Positions 40,265 through 50,835 are shown, numbered from the stretch's first letter. The stretch is DNA of 64,000 nt from Paraburkholderia sp. PGU19 (GCF_013426915.1 NZ_AP023179.1:1426001-1490000), one strand, 5' to 3'. The notes: a model not told the origin generated them from the sequence alone. Program-made: numbers and translations.

Positions 40265-41119
40265 ATGCATGCTCCCGAGTCGATCCGTCCCCATCCAATG
40301 ATTTGCGCCCGTTCTGAAGCGCTCGCCGTGCTGGTAGAGCGTGTTCCCGCTGCCAAAGCCGCTGCGGCGCAGGCGCTGTACGCGCGCGTGCAGGCAGGTG
40401 AGGCGCTGGTATCGCGGGAACGCGCGCTGGACGAGCCGACGGATCTGCCGGGGCGCCCCGCGCGGCCTGAACTGGTCGAGCCGCGCAAACTCGGGCGACG
40501 CAGCATGCAGTCGCCGGAAGGGCGCGCCGTGTTGCTGCACGCGCTCGCGCACATCGAGTTCAACGCGATCAACCTCGCGCTCGACGCCGTATGGCGTTTC
40601 GGCGGCATGCCCGAAGCGTTTTACGTCGACTGGCTGAGGGTTGCGTCGGAAGAGGCGCATCATTTTTCGCTGCTGTCGGCGCGTCTGGCGGAATTCGGCC
40701 ATGCGTACGGCGACTTCCCGGCGCACGACGGTTTGTGGGACATGTGCGAGCGCACGCGCGGCGACGTGCTCGCGCGCATGGCGCTGGTGCCGCGCACGCT
40801 GGAGGCGCGCGGACTCGACGCCTCGCCGCCGATCCGGGCGCGCCTGCAACAGGCGGGCGATCACGCGTCGGCGGCGATTCTGGACGTGATCCTGCGCGAC
40901 GAAATCGGACATGTGCTGATCGGCAACCGCTGGTTCCGGCACTTGTGCGATGAGGCGGGCATCGACGCGCATGAAACCTACCTGCGTCTTTCCGACGAAT
41001 ATCACGCGCCGAAGCTGCGTGGACCGTTCAATTTCGAAGCTCGCCGCGACGCCGGTTTCGAAGAGGAAGAACTTGCCGCGCTGGCGGGTCTCGACGGGCA
41101 GCAGCGCCCGGCCGACTGA
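40265..41119 (+). CDS. Ferritin-like DUF455 protein
   Basis: 284 aa, all-helical with ferritin-like di-iron motifs (HIEFNAINLALDAVWRF, ASEEAHHFSLLSARL, RDEIGHVLIGNRWF), matching the DUF455 family. MiaE-like hydroxylases are distant relatives. Substrate unknown. The start at 40265 is preferred; an in-frame ATG at 40298 and an upstream one at 40175 are alternatives. Divergent from the carbonic anhydrase gene. Confidence 0.85.
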   Translation: MHAPESIRPHPMICARSEALAVLVERVPAAKAAAAQALYARVQAGEALVSRERALDEPTDLPGRPARPELVEPRKLGRRSMQSPEGRAVLLHALAHIEFNAINLALDAVWRFGGMPEAFYVDWLRVASEEAHHFSLLSARLAEFGHAYGDFPAHDGLWDMCERTRGDVLARMALVPRTLEARGLDASPPIRARLQQAGDHASAAILDVILRDEIGHVLIGNRWFRHLCDEAGIDAHETYLRLSDEYHAPKLRGPFNFEARRDAGFEEEELAALAGLDGQQRPAD

Positions 41120-41133
41120 GCCCGTTTCAGGTT

Positions 41134-41188
41134 GGGACAAAGCGGGACAACGCGGGACAAAGCGGCGACGCAGCGATCCCGATATAAT
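41134..41188 (+). promoter_or_regulatory. Three 10-bp tandem repeats and a -10 before the hydrolase gene
   Basis: GGGACAAAGC, GGGACAACGC and GGGACAAAGC (41134-41163) repeat with exact 10-bp period, one helical turn. TATAAT (41183-41188) follows 19 bp later, 31 bp before the ATG. The third repeat covers the -35 position, so regulator binding there would affect transcription. No known binding site is matched. Confidence 0.55.
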
Positions 41189-41219
41189 CGAACGATCATT
41201 CGTTTTCCGTGACCGCGCC

Positions 41220-42116
41220 ATGAACCGTCCGCTCAAACCTTCCGTTTCCGAATTCGTGACCGTGCGCGGCGTGCGCCTGCATGTGCGCCGCTGGGGCAAT
41301 CCCGATGCGCCGAGGCTCTTCATGCTGCACGGGTGGATGGACGTCGCCGCGTCGTTCCAGTTCGTCGTCGACGCGCTCGAGGGCGACTGGCAGGTGATCG
41401 CGCCCGATGCGCGCGGCTTCGGGCTGTCCGACTGGCCCGTCGCGCAGCAGAATGGCGGCCATTACTGGTTCCACGAATATCTGGCCGACCTCGACGCGCT
41501 GCTCGACCACTACGCGCCAACGGGCGAAGTGAACCTCCTCGGACACAGCATGGGCGCGAACATCGTGTGCCTGTATGCGGGCGCAAGGCCCGGGCGCGTA
41601 CGCCGCGTAGTCGACCTGGAGGGATTCGGACTCCCGGCGTCGAAGGCCGCGCAGTTGCCGCGCCGGATCGCGTCGTGGCTCGACGAACTGCGCGAGCCGC
41701 CGACGCTGCGCCGTTATGCAACGCTCGACGCGGTCGCCGCGCGTCTCATCAAGACCAACGACCGGCTGGACCCGCAGCGCGCGCGCTTTCTCGCGCAGCA
41801 CTGGTCGAAGCCGGACGGCGAGGGCGGCTACATGCTGCTCGCCGATCCCGCGCACAAGATTCGCGGGCCGCTGCTGTACCGGCTCGACGAAGTGATGGCC
41901 GTCTGGGCGAACGTGCGCGCCCCGGTGCTGCACGTCGAAGCCGCTGCGTCGCCAACCCTCGCGGCGCTGGCGGGCAACATTCCGCTCGACGAATTCAAGG
42001 CGCGTTTCCAGGCGTTTCCCGACTGGCGCGAAGCCATCATCGACGATGCGGGCCACATGGTTCACCACGATCAGCCGGAGCAGATCGCGGCGCTGATCGA
42101 AGGGTTTTGCGCATAG
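41220..42116 (+). CDS. Alpha/beta-hydrolase
   Basis: 298-aa serine hydrolase. Oxyanion strand MLHGWMDV (HG at 37-38), nucleophile S110 in LLGHSMGANIV, acid and His near the C-terminus (DDAGHMVHHDQPEQ). The start at 41220 matches the position of homologous N-termini. Substrate unknown; likely an esterase or C-C hydrolase. Downstream genes for RNase AM and YciO do not suggest a pathway. Confidence 0.87.
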   Translation: MNRPLKPSVSEFVTVRGVRLHVRRWGNPDAPRLFMLHGWMDVAASFQFVVDALEGDWQVIAPDARGFGLSDWPVAQQNGGHYWFHEYLADLDALLDHYAPTGEVNLLGHSMGANIVCLYAGARPGRVRRVVDLEGFGLPASKAAQLPRRIASWLDELREPPTLRRYATLDAVAARLIKTNDRLDPQRARFLAQHWSKPDGEGGYMLLADPAHKIRGPLLYRLDEVMAVWANVRAPVLHVEAAASPTLAALAGNIPLDEFKARFQAFPDWREAIIDDAGHMVHHDQPEQIAALIEGFCA

Positions 42117-42203
42117 TGCGCGTTCTACATTTGTCTCGACGAATCCTCTGCGTGCGCTTACTGCGTTGCAGTAAAATGATCGGATCACGCTATCCATAAA
42201 ACG

Positions 42204-43034
42204 ATGAACGCCGATCTGCATTGCCATTCCACCGTTTCCGACGGCGCCTTCGCGCCCGCCGACGTCGCGCGCCGCGCGCATGCCGGCGGCGTGACGCTGT
42301 GGGCGCTCACCGATCACGACGAAATCGGCGGTCAGGTCGAAGCGCGCGAAGCGGCTGAGGCGCTCGGCATGCAGTATTTGAGCGGCGTCGAAATTTCGGT
42401 GACATGGGCGTCGCGCACCATTCACGTGGTCGGCCTGCATGTCGATCCGGCCTGCAAGGATCTCGTCGAAGGGCTCGAGCGCACGCGCAATGGCCGCGCC
42501 GCGCGGGCGGAAGCGATCGGTGAACAATTGGCCACGCTCGGCATTCCCGACGCGTACGCAGGCGCACTGAAGTTCGTGTCGAATCCCGACATGATTTCGC
42601 GCACGCACTTCGCGCGCTTCATGGTCGAGAGCGGCTACGCGGAAAACACGCAGGACGTGTTCAACCGCTTTCTCGGCGACGGCAAGCCGGGCTACGTGGC
42701 GCATCGCTGGTCGAAGCTCGCCGACGCCGTCAAATGGATTCGGGTGTCGGGCGGCGAAGCGGTGATCGCGCATCCGGGCCGCTATGCCTACACGCAGACT
42801 GAGTTCGACGCGCTGTTCGCCGAATTCATCGATCTCGGCGGCAAGGCAATCGAAGTCGTGACGGGTAGTCACACGCCCGATCAGTATCGCGAGTACGCGG
42901 ACGTCGCGCGCCGCTTCGGCTTCGAGGCATCGCGCGGTTCCGACTTTCATGCGGCGGGCGAGGGCCGCGTCGAACTCGGCAGTCTGCCGCCGCTGCCGTC
43001 CGATCTGAAGCCAGTCTGGGAACGTTGGCTGTAA
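42204..43034 (+). CDS. rnm: RNase AM (5'-3' exoribonuclease), PHP domain
   Basis: PHP-domain phosphoesterase of the TrpH/YciV family, known in E. coli as RNase AM, which matures the 5' ends of rRNA. 276 aa; metal-binding motifs DLHCHST (H6, H8), LTDHDEIGG and GSDFHAAGEG. yciO follows 85 bp later, the same neighbour as in E. coli. Confidence 0.9.
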   Translation: MNADLHCHSTVSDGAFAPADVARRAHAGGVTLWALTDHDEIGGQVEAREAAEALGMQYLSGVEISVTWASRTIHVVGLHVDPACKDLVEGLERTRNGRAARAEAIGEQLATLGIPDAYAGALKFVSNPDMISRTHFARFMVESGYAENTQDVFNRFLGDGKPGYVAHRWSKLADAVKWIRVSGGEAVIAHPGRYAYTQTEFDALFAEFIDLGGKAIEVVTGSHTPDQYREYADVARRFGFEASRGSDFHAAGEGRVELGSLPPLPSDLKPVWERWL

Positions 43035-43119
43035 GCTCTGGTTTCGTGTGTTGCGCGGGCATGCCCGCTGCATGAGCCCTTGCTTGCTGTCTGCCGATTC
43101 CCGACCTTCTGACGACATC

Positions 43120-43755
43120 ATGTCCCAATATTTTCGGCTTCACCCGGACAATCCGCAGCCGCGGCTGATCAAGCAGGCGGCGCAGATCATCGAAGGCGGC
43201 GGTGTGGTCGCGCTGCCGACCGATTCGAGCTACGCGCTCGCCTGCCAGCTGGACAACAAGAATGCCGTCGACCGCGTGCGGCGCATTCGCGGGCTGGACG
43301 AGCGTCAATTGCTGTCGCTGCTCGTGCGCGATCTATCCGAACTGGCGAACTTCGCGCTCGTCGACAACCGCCAATACCGTCTGATCAAATCGGTGACGCC
43401 GGGTCCGTATGTGTTCGTGTTGCAGGCGACCAAGGAAGTGCCGCGGCGTCTGTCGCATCCATCGCGCAAGACGATCGGCCTGCGCGTGCCCGACCACGCG
43501 ATCACACTCGCCATCCTCGAAGAGCTCGGCGAGCCGCTGCTCGGCTCGACGCTGATCCTGCCGGGCGAGACGCAGCCGCTGAACGATCCGGAAGAAATCC
43601 GCGAGAAACTGGAAAAGCAACTGGATCTGGTGATCGACGGCGGCGCGTGTCCGTGCGAGCCGTCGACGGTCATCGACCTGACGGGCGAGGAGCCCGTGCT
43701 GGTGCGGCCGGGGCGCGGCTCGCTCGCGCCGTTCGGTCTCGAAGAGACGGCATAA
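43120..43755 (+). CDS. yciO: Sua5/YciO/YrdC-family protein (YciO type)
   Basis: dsRNA-binding-fold protein related to threonylcarbamoyl-AMP synthase. 211 aa; GGGVVALPTDSSYALACQL, KSVTPGPYVFVLQATKEVP, HPSRKTIGLRVPDH. The YciO subgroup lacks the C-terminal Sua5 domain; activity in tRNA t6A is uncertain. The start at 43120 agrees with the family N-terminus (MSQYFRLHPDNPQ). Confidence 0.9.
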   Translation: MSQYFRLHPDNPQPRLIKQAAQIIEGGGVVALPTDSSYALACQLDNKNAVDRVRRIRGLDERQLLSLLVRDLSELANFALVDNRQYRLIKSVTPGPYVFVLQATKEVPRRLSHPSRKTIGLRVPDHAITLAILEELGEPLLGSTLILPGETQPLNDPEEIREKLEKQLDLVIDGGACPCEPSTVIDLTGEEPVLVRPGRGSLAPFGLEETA

Positions 43756-43813
43756 AAGTCACATGAACGAAAGCCGACAGAGCCGCAAGGCGCCGTTGTT
43801 ACAATAGAGCGAT

Positions 43814-44476
43814 ATGGATTCCTCCCTCATACAGACCATCGTCGTCTACGCATTACCGGTGATCTTCGCGATCACGCTGCACGAGGCGGCTCATGGCTAC
43901 GTCGCGCGCATGCTCGGCGACAACACCGCGTACGTGCTCGGCCGCGTGTCATTCAATCCGATGCGGCACATCGACCCGATCGGCACGATCGTGATTCCGC
44001 TTGTGCTGTACTTCGCCACGAGCGGCGCATTCATGTTCGGCTATGCGAAGCCCGTGCCCGTCGCCTTCGGCAATCTGCGCAATCCGCGCTGGGGCTCGAT
44101 GTGGGTCGCGCTCGCGGGGCCGCTGTGCAATTTCGCGCAGGCGCTCGTCTGGGGCATATTTGGCGTCGCGCTCGCAGCGATGAATATCGACGAGCCGTTC
44201 TTCACGCGCATGGCGGGTGCGGGCGTCGGCGTGAACCTGGTGCTCGGCGTGCTGAACCTCTTTCCGTTGCCGCCGCTCGACGGTGGCCGCGTGCTGACGG
44301 CCCTATTGCCCGTGCGCCCGGCGATGGCGCTCGCGCGCATCGAGCCTTACGGTTTCTTCATCGTGATGGCGCTCGTGATGACGGGCGCGTTGACGCGTTT
44401 CTGGCTGCGTCCGCTCGTGAATATCGGCTATGAGGCCGTGACGGTTATCCTGACACCTCTCGTTTCGCTTCTATAA
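43814..44476 (+). CDS. Site-2 protease family membrane protein (M50)
   Basis: 220-aa intramembrane metalloprotease of the M50 family. HEAAH at 23-27 in the first helix and the third ligand in NLFPLPPLDGGRV. About five hydrophobic segments. No PDZ domain, so it is not RseP. TACAAT at 43800-43805 lies 8 bp before the ATG and is unlikely to be its own promoter unless the transcript is leaderless. trpS follows 9 bp later. Confidence 0.9.
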   Translation: MDSSLIQTIVVYALPVIFAITLHEAAHGYVARMLGDNTAYVLGRVSFNPMRHIDPIGTIVIPLVLYFATSGAFMFGYAKPVPVAFGNLRNPRWGSMWVALAGPLCNFAQALVWGIFGVALAAMNIDEPFFTRMAGAGVGVNLVLGVLNLFPLPPLDGGRVLTALLPVRPAMALARIEPYGFFIVMALVMTGALTRFWLRPLVNIGYEAVTVILTPLVSLL

Positions 44477-44485
44477 ATCAAAACC

Positions 44486-45688
44486 ATGTACCCCGACCGT
44501 ATCTTCTCCGGCATGCGGCCTACCGGCTCGCTGCACCTCGGCCACTATCACGGCGTGCTGAAAAACTGGGTGCGCCTGCAGTCCGAGTACCCGTGCTTCT
44601 TCTGCGTGGTCGACTGGCATGCGCTGACCACTCACTATGAAACGCCGGAAGTCATCGAGAAGAACGTCTGGGATGTGCTGATCGACTGGCTCGCTTCGGG
44701 CATCGATCCGGCGCAGGCGACGCTGTTCATCCAGAGCCGCGTGCCCGAGCACGCCGAACTCTCGCTGCTGCTCGGCATGAGCACGCCGCTCAGCTGGCTC
44801 GAACGCGTGCCGACCTACAAGGAACAGATCGAGAAGCTGCGCGACAAGGATCTCGGCACGTACGGCTTCCTCGGCTATCCCGTGCTGATGGCGGCCGACA
44901 TCCTGCTGTACCGCGCGTCGCTCGTGCCCGTCGGCGAGGACCAGGTGCCGCACGTCGAAATGGCGCGCGAAATGGCGCGGCGCTTCAACCACATGTACGG
45001 GCGCGAACCCGGCTTCGAGGAGAAGGCGAACGAAGCCGCGAAGAAGCTCGGCGGCAAGCGCTCGAAGCTTTATCACGAACTGCGCGTCGCGTATCAGCAG
45101 GAAGGCCAGGAAGAAGCGCTCGAAAAGGCGCGCGCAATGCTGTCGGAGTCACAAAGCCTGTCGATGAGCGATCGCGAGCGCCTGTTCGGTTATCTCGAAG
45201 GCTCGCGCAAGATCATCCTGCCCGAGCCGCAGGTGCTGCTGACGGAAGCGTCGCGCATGCCCGGCCTCGACGGTCAGAAGATGTCGAAGTCGTACGGCAA
45301 CACGATCGGCCTGCGCGAAGACGCCGAGACGATCACGAAGAAAGTCCGCACCATGCCGACCGACCCGGCGCGCGTGCGCCGCACCGATCCGGGCGATCCG
45401 GACAAATGCCCCGTATGGCAGCTTCATCAGGTCTACACCGACGCTGACACGCACGAGTGGGTGCAAAAGGGCTGCCGCACGGCGGGCATCGGGTGCCTGG
45501 AGTGCAAGCAGCCGGTGATCGAAGGCATTTTGCGCGAGCAGCAGCCGATGCTCGAACGTGCGCAGAAGTACATGGACGATCCGTCCCTGCTGCGCGCGAT
45601 CGTCGCTGACGGTTGCGACAAGGCGCGCCGTTTCGCGTCGGAGACGATGCGCGACGTGCGCGAAGCGATGGGCCTGTCGTACACCTGA
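44486..45688 (+). CDS. trpS: Tryptophan--tRNA ligase
   Basis: Class I synthetase. 400 aa, longer than the 334-aa E. coli enzyme because of an inserted segment and C-terminal region typical of this group. HIGH-like HLGHYHG (17-23) and KMSKS in DGQKMSKSYGN. The C-terminal CLECKQPVIEGI is also typical. Its stop overlaps the next start (TGATG). Confidence 0.97.
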   Translation: MYPDRIFSGMRPTGSLHLGHYHGVLKNWVRLQSEYPCFFCVVDWHALTTHYETPEVIEKNVWDVLIDWLASGIDPAQATLFIQSRVPEHAELSLLLGMSTPLSWLERVPTYKEQIEKLRDKDLGTYGFLGYPVLMAADILLYRASLVPVGEDQVPHVEMAREMARRFNHMYGREPGFEEKANEAAKKLGGKRSKLYHELRVAYQQEGQEEALEKARAMLSESQSLSMSDRERLFGYLEGSRKIILPEPQVLLTEASRMPGLDGQKMSKSYGNTIGLREDAETITKKVRTMPTDPARVRRTDPGDPDKCPVWQLHQVYTDADTHEWVQKGCRTAGIGCLECKQPVIEGILREQQPMLERAQKYMDDPSLLRAIVADGCDKARRFASETMRDVREAMGLSYT

Positions 45689-46305
45689 TGACGGGCGGCC
45701 AGAACCTGGGCGCGTCTGGCGCGAGCCATGCGGCGATCGGCGAGCCGTCGCGCTGGGTCAAGCGCTGGGCGCACCTGGTCGAAGCGGGCGGCGCGGTGCT
45801 CGACGTGGCATCGGGGGCGGGGCGGCACGCGCGGTTTTTCGCGGCGCGCGGCCATCCCGTTACGGCAATCGACCGCGATGCCGCCGCTCTGGAGTCGATG
45901 AACGGCGTGGACGGCATCACGACCGTCGCCGCCGATATCGAAAACGGTCCGTGGCCGCTGCCGGCGGATGCGCAATTCGCCGCCGTCGTCGTCACGAACT
46001 ATCTGCATCGTCCGCTCTTTCCCCAATTGCTCGGCGCGCTCGCGCCTGGCGGCGTGTTGGTCTACGAAACCTTCGCCCAAGGCAACGAAACGGTCGGCAA
46101 GCCTTCGAACCCCGCTTTTCTGCTCGCGCCCGGCGAGCTGCTCGATACGATGCGCGGACTGTTACGTGTCGTTGCATTTCAAGATGGATTCCTCGCGGAG
46201 CCGCGTCCCGCCTACGTGCAGCGCATTTGCGCGGTGCGCGAGCCGGATGGGTCGGTCGAAACGAAAGATACGGGTGTTCCCCCGCGTTACGATCTGACCG
46301 GTTAA
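45688..46305 (+). CDS. Class I SAM-dependent methyltransferase
   Basis: 205 aa. Motif I VLDVASGAGRHARFFAARG, acidic residue in VTAIDRDAAAL, and motif around VVVTNYLHRPLFPQLLGAL with LVYETFAQGNE. This is the TehB/UbiG-type fold. Substrate unknown. The start overlaps the trpS stop by one base (TGATG), implying translational coupling. Confidence 0.88.
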   Translation: MTGGQNLGASGASHAAIGEPSRWVKRWAHLVEAGGAVLDVASGAGRHARFFAARGHPVTAIDRDAAALESMNGVDGITTVAADIENGPWPLPADAQFAAVVVTNYLHRPLFPQLLGALAPGGVLVYETFAQGNETVGKPSNPAFLLAPGELLDTMRGLLRVVAFQDGFLAEPRPAYVQRICAVREPDGSVETKDTGVPPRYDLTG

Positions 46306-46310
46306 TCCGC

Positions 46311-46316
46311 TACAAT
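46311..46316 (+). promoter_or_regulatory. dapA -10 element
   Basis: TACAAT lies 31 bp before the dapA ATG, in the short gap after the methyltransferase stop. No clear -35 is present. Confidence 0.4.
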
Positions 46317-46347
46317 CGCAGTTTATTGTACAAATTCATGGCGTTTC

Positions 46348-47256
<909 letters not shown>

Positions 47257-47360
47257 GCGTCTGACATTTCAGGCGCCTCCCGGCATTTTTTCAACTGACG
47301 TCGATATCGCCCACGGTCCGCACCGATCCAGGCAGCGCGTTTAGCTTCACGAAGGACCCC

Positions 47361-48515
47361 ATGAAACGTTCCGCACTTTCCCTCCACGCAACGCGCCTGG
47401 CGGCGCTGACGCTTGCGGCTGGCGCGATCGCGTCGCTTTCTGGCTGCGAGTCGCTGAACGACATGCTCGCGTCGGACCGAGTGAACTACAAGGCAACCGC
47501 GAGTGCGCCGCCGCTCGCCGTGCCTAGCGATCTGTCCGCTGCGCAAATCGACCAGCGCTACGTGGCGCCTCCTGCAGGCGCGGCGCTCGGCGGCGCGCCG
47601 CAACGCGCGAAGACCACAGCGGGCAACCTGACGGAAGGCGTGCCGAGCACGCAAGACCCGCTGGGCATGCATATCGAGCGCGACGGCGACCGCCGCTGGC
47701 TCGTCGTGGACGGCCGTTCGCCGGAACAGCTGTGGCCGCAGTTGCAGGAGTTCTGGACCGAGAACGGTTTCTCGCTGAAGACCGACGCGCCGACCACGGG
47801 CATCATGTCGACCGACTGGGCGGAAAATCGCGCGAACATTCCGGATGACTGGTTCCGTCGCACGATCGGCAAGGTGGTCGATTTCGCTTACTCGTCGGGC
47901 ACGCGCGACAGCTTCCGCACGCTGGTTTCGCGCGATTCGAGCGGCACAGGCGCAACCGATATCTCGATCACGCACTCGGCGATGGAAGAAGTGCTGACGG
48001 GACAGGACAAGACCTCGTCGCGCTGGGTCGAGCGTCCGCGCGATCCCGCGCTGGAAGCCGAGTTCCTCGCCAAGCTGATGCAGAAGTTCGGCCTCACCGA
48101 CGCGCAATCGAAGCAACTGCTGACGGACGCGCGTCCGGCGACGGCGCAGGCGCAGCTCGACAAGAGCGCGGGCGGCGCGACGCTCGACCTGCCTGAATCG
48201 TTCGATCGCGCCTGGCTGCGCGTCGGCCTTGCGCTCGACCGTACGAACTTCACCGTCGACAACCGCGATCGCGAAAAGGGCATCTACTACGTGCGTTACG
48301 CGGATTCGATGCAGGAACTTAAGCGCGACGGCCTGTTCGGCAAGCTGTTCTACAGCGACAAGAGCGCGAAGAAAGACAGCCACGAATTCCTCGTCAATGT
48401 GCGCTCGAAGGGCGACGCGATGACGCAGGTTGCCGTCGTCGACTCGAATGGTCAGGTGGATACGTCGTCGGACGCGCAGCGCATCGTGTCGCTGCTGCAT
48501 GCGCAACTGAACTAA
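47361..48515 (+). CDS. bamC: Outer membrane assembly lipoprotein BamC
   Basis: Component of the BAM complex that inserts beta-barrel proteins. 384 aa. Lipobox ASLSGCES with lipid cysteine near C29, a long unstructured N-terminal part, then two helix-grip domains (RRWLVVDGRSPEQLWPQLQEFW and SFDRAWLRVGLALDR). Formerly NlpB/DapX. Confidence 0.93.
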   Translation: MKRSALSLHATRLAALTLAAGAIASLSGCESLNDMLASDRVNYKATASAPPLAVPSDLSAAQIDQRYVAPPAGAALGGAPQRAKTTAGNLTEGVPSTQDPLGMHIERDGDRRWLVVDGRSPEQLWPQLQEFWTENGFSLKTDAPTTGIMSTDWAENRANIPDDWFRRTIGKVVDFAYSSGTRDSFRTLVSRDSSGTGATDISITHSAMEEVLTGQDKTSSRWVERPRDPALEAEFLAKLMQKFGLTDAQSKQLLTDARPATAQAQLDKSAGGATLDLPESFDRAWLRVGLALDRTNFTVDNRDREKGIYYVRYADSMQELKRDGLFGKLFYSDKSAKKDSHEFLVNVRSKGDAMTQVAVVDSNGQVDTSSDAQRIVSLLHAQLN

Positions 48516-48523
48516 GGCGGGTC

Positions 48524-49297
48524 GTGCGATTCGCCAGTCTGGGAAGCGGCAGTGAAGGCAATGCATTGCTGGTCGAAGCCCAAAGCGGTGTCGCGACCAC
48601 GCGCATCCTGCTGGACTGCGGCTTCTCGGGCAAAGAAATCGCCCGGCGGCTAGAGCGGCTGGGCGCTGGCGTCGACGAGCTCGACGCCATTCTCATCACG
48701 CACGAACACAGCGATCACATCGGCAGCGCGCTGACACTGGCGCGCAAGCTGTCCATTCCGTTGTACATGAGCTGGGGCACGGCGCGCGCCGTCGGCGCCG
48801 ACGAAGCGGATATCGATCTGCATGTGCTGTGGGGCGACGAAGCCGTCGCAATCGGCGATCTGAGCGTGCTGCCGTACACCGTGCCGCACGATGCCCGCGA
48901 GCCGCTGCAGTACGTGTTTTCCGATGGTGCATCGCGCCTGGGCGTGCTGACCGACGTCGGCACGTCGACGCCGCATATCAGCGCGGTACTGAGCGGTTGC
49001 GACGCGCTCGTGCTGGAATGCAATCACGATGTGCAGATGCTGGCGGGTTCGCGATATCCGCCGTCGCTGAAGGCGCGGATCGGCGGCAATCATGGGCATC
49101 TGAACAATGACGCGGCGGCGGATATTCTCGCTTCCCTCGATCGCTCGAAGCTGCGGCATCTGGTGGCGGCGCATCTGAGTCAGCAGAACAATCTGCCTGA
49201 ACTCGCGCAGGCGGCGATGGCTGCCGTGCTGGGCGCGGCGGCGACAGAAGTGGTAGTGGCGACGCAGGGCGACGGGTTCGGCTGGTTGAGCGTTTGA
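48524..49297 (+). CDS. MBL-fold metallo-hydrolase (YycJ/WalJ-like)
   Basis: 257 aa; metal motif H60-E-H62-S-D64-H65, LLDCGFSGKE near the N-terminus and VLECNHDVQML later. Similar to the YycJ/VicX group, which is linked to peptidoglycan or DNA-replication coordination in Gram-positives; role here unknown. Starts with GTG 48524, 8 bp after bamC. Confidence 0.88.
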   Translation: MRFASLGSGSEGNALLVEAQSGVATTRILLDCGFSGKEIARRLERLGAGVDELDAILITHEHSDHIGSALTLARKLSIPLYMSWGTARAVGADEADIDLHVLWGDEAVAIGDLSVLPYTVPHDAREPLQYVFSDGASRLGVLTDVGTSTPHISAVLSGCDALVLECNHDVQMLAGSRYPPSLKARIGGNHGHLNNDAAADILASLDRSKLRHLVAAHLSQQNNLPELAQAAMAAVLGAAATEVVVATQGDGFGWLSV

Positions 49298-49338
49298 ACG
49301 TCGCCCTCGTATGGCGCCTTGAAATCGCCTTGAAATGA

Positions 49339-49374
49339 AAAACGCCCGTGACGATTGCTCGTCACGGGCGTTTT
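49339..49374. terminator. Bidirectional terminator
   Basis: 16-bp perfect stem AAAACGCCCGTGACGA with its complement and a TTGC loop, with A- and T-runs at the ends. It lies between the MBL gene (plus) and the BI-1 gene (minus). Confidence 0.93.
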
Positions 49375-49398
49375 GTTTTGGCTAGCGTTCAGCGTCGA

Positions 49399-50097
49399 TC
49401 AGTTACGGTTGCCGCCGAAGATGCCGAGGATCGACAGCAAGTTCACGAACACGTTGTACAGGTCGAGGTAGATCGCGAGCGTGGCCGTGATGTAGTTCGT
49501 CTCGCCGCCGTTCACAACGCGTTGCACGTCGAACAGCATGTAGGCCGAGAAGATCACGATCGCGAGCACCGACACCGTCAGCATCAGCGCAGGCAGTTGC
49601 AGAAACACATTCGCAACCATGGCCAGCAGCAGCACGATCACGCCGACGAACAGCCATTTGCCGAGGCCCGAGAAGTCACGCTTGCTGACCGTGGCGATCG
49701 TCGCCATCGCGGCGAAGATCACACCAGTGCCACCGAAGGCGAGCATGATCAGCTGCGGCCCGTTCGAAAAGCCCAGGATGAAGCTCAACAGGCGCGACAG
49801 CATCAGGCCCATGAAGAACGTGAAGCCGAGCAGGACGAACACGCCGACGGAGCTGTCTTTCGTCTTCTGGATCGCGAACATGAAGCCGAACGCGATCGCG
49901 AAGAACGCGAGCATGCTCATCGCCGGGCTGGTGGCGGCGAACAGCGAGAAGCCGGTGGCGACGCCCACCCACGCGCCGAGGACGGTCGGCACCATCGACA
50001 GCGCGAGCAGCCAGTAGGTGTTGCGCAGTACCCGGTTGCGGGTCTCGGCCGTGGTGACGCTGCCGCCCCGACCGAAGTTATAGGGATATTCGTTCAT
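49399..50097 (-). CDS. Bax inhibitor-1/YccA-family membrane protein
   Basis: 232-aa inner-membrane protein with seven hydrophobic segments. YccA-type proteins interact with FtsH and the HflKC complex in E. coli; some BI-1 members are calcium channels. The start at 50097 (MNEYPYNFGRGG) follows AAGGAGAAACC; the frame remains open upstream to 50241, but that part contains Arg/Thr-rich non-homologous residues. The hflKC genes lie 11 kb away in the same window. Confidence 0.9.
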   Translation of the reverse strand: MNEYPYNFGRGGSVTTAETRNRVLRNTYWLLALSMVPTVLGAWVGVATGFSLFAATSPAMSMLAFFAIAFGFMFAIQKTKDSSVGVFVLLGFTFFMGLMLSRLLSFILGFSNGPQLIMLAFGGTGVIFAAMATIATVSKRDFSGLGKWLFVGVIVLLLAMVANVFLQLPALMLTVSVLAIVIFSAYMLFDVQRVVNGGETNYITATLAIYLDLYNVFVNLLSILGIFGGNRN

Positions 50098-50409
50098 GGT
50101 TTCTCCTTGCGTCAGACGCAGTGTTGCGACGTGGCTTGCAACGGTTTTTGTACGGTGCTGGCTGGCGATTGCCGCCGTCACGCGAACCCACAACCCTAAG
50201 ATTAGCGGCGTAGCGGGGAGTTTCAATGCGGCACACGACACCGTGCGATTACATTGTGTTACCCCATTCTTAGCGCAGACTTAAAGGATTTGGGCGACCT
50301 CAACTTAGACCTTACAGTGTCGTAAGGGTTCAATCGCAATCATACACTGGAACATGCTACAATAGCGGATTCATTTAAATCTGTAACCTCTTAATTTTCT
50401 GGAGTTTTT
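50098..50409. promoter_or_regulatory. Divergent promoter region of BI-1 gene and ndk
   Basis: 312 bp without a gene. For ndk, a -10 TACAAT is at 50358-50363, about 47 bp before the ATG, without a strong -35. AT content is higher than in the neighbouring genes. The ribosome-binding site of ndk is TGGAG at 50400-50404. Confidence 0.5.
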
Positions 50410-50835
50410 ATGGCGATCGAACGCACCCTGTCGATTATCAAGCCGGACGCAGTGGCCAAGAACGTGATCGGCCAGATCTACAGCCGCTTCGAAAACGCTG
50501 GCCTGAAGATCGTGGCATCGCGCATGGTTCATCTGTCGCGCGCTGACGCAGAGAAGTTCTACGCTGTGCACGCAGAACGCCCGTTCTTCAAGGATCTGGT
50601 TGAATTCATGATCTCCGGCCCGGTGCAGGTTCAAGTCCTGGAAGGCGAAGGCGCCATCCTGAAGAACCGCGACCTGATGGGTGCAACGGACCCGAAGAAG
50701 GCCGACAAGGGCACGATCCGTGCTGACTTCGCCGACAGCATCGACGCGAACGCAGTCCATGGCTCGGACGCAGTGGAAACGGCACGCGGCGAAATCGCGT
50801 TCTTCTTCCCGGAAGTCAACGTCTACTCGCGCTAA
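50410..50835 (+). CDS. ndk: Nucleoside diphosphate kinase
   Basis: Balances NTP and dNTP pools through a phosphohistidine. 141 aa; active-site H117 in NAVHGSDA, N-terminal [12 protein letters not shown]. rlmN follows after 108 bp, which is a common order in proteobacteria. Confidence 0.98.
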   Translation: MAIERTLSIIKPDAVAKNVIGQIYSRFENAGLKIVASRMVHLSRADAEKFYAVHAERPFFKDLVEFMISGPVQVQVLEGEGAILKNRDLMGATDPKKADKGTIRADFADSIDANAVHGSDAVETARGEIAFFFPEVNVYSR

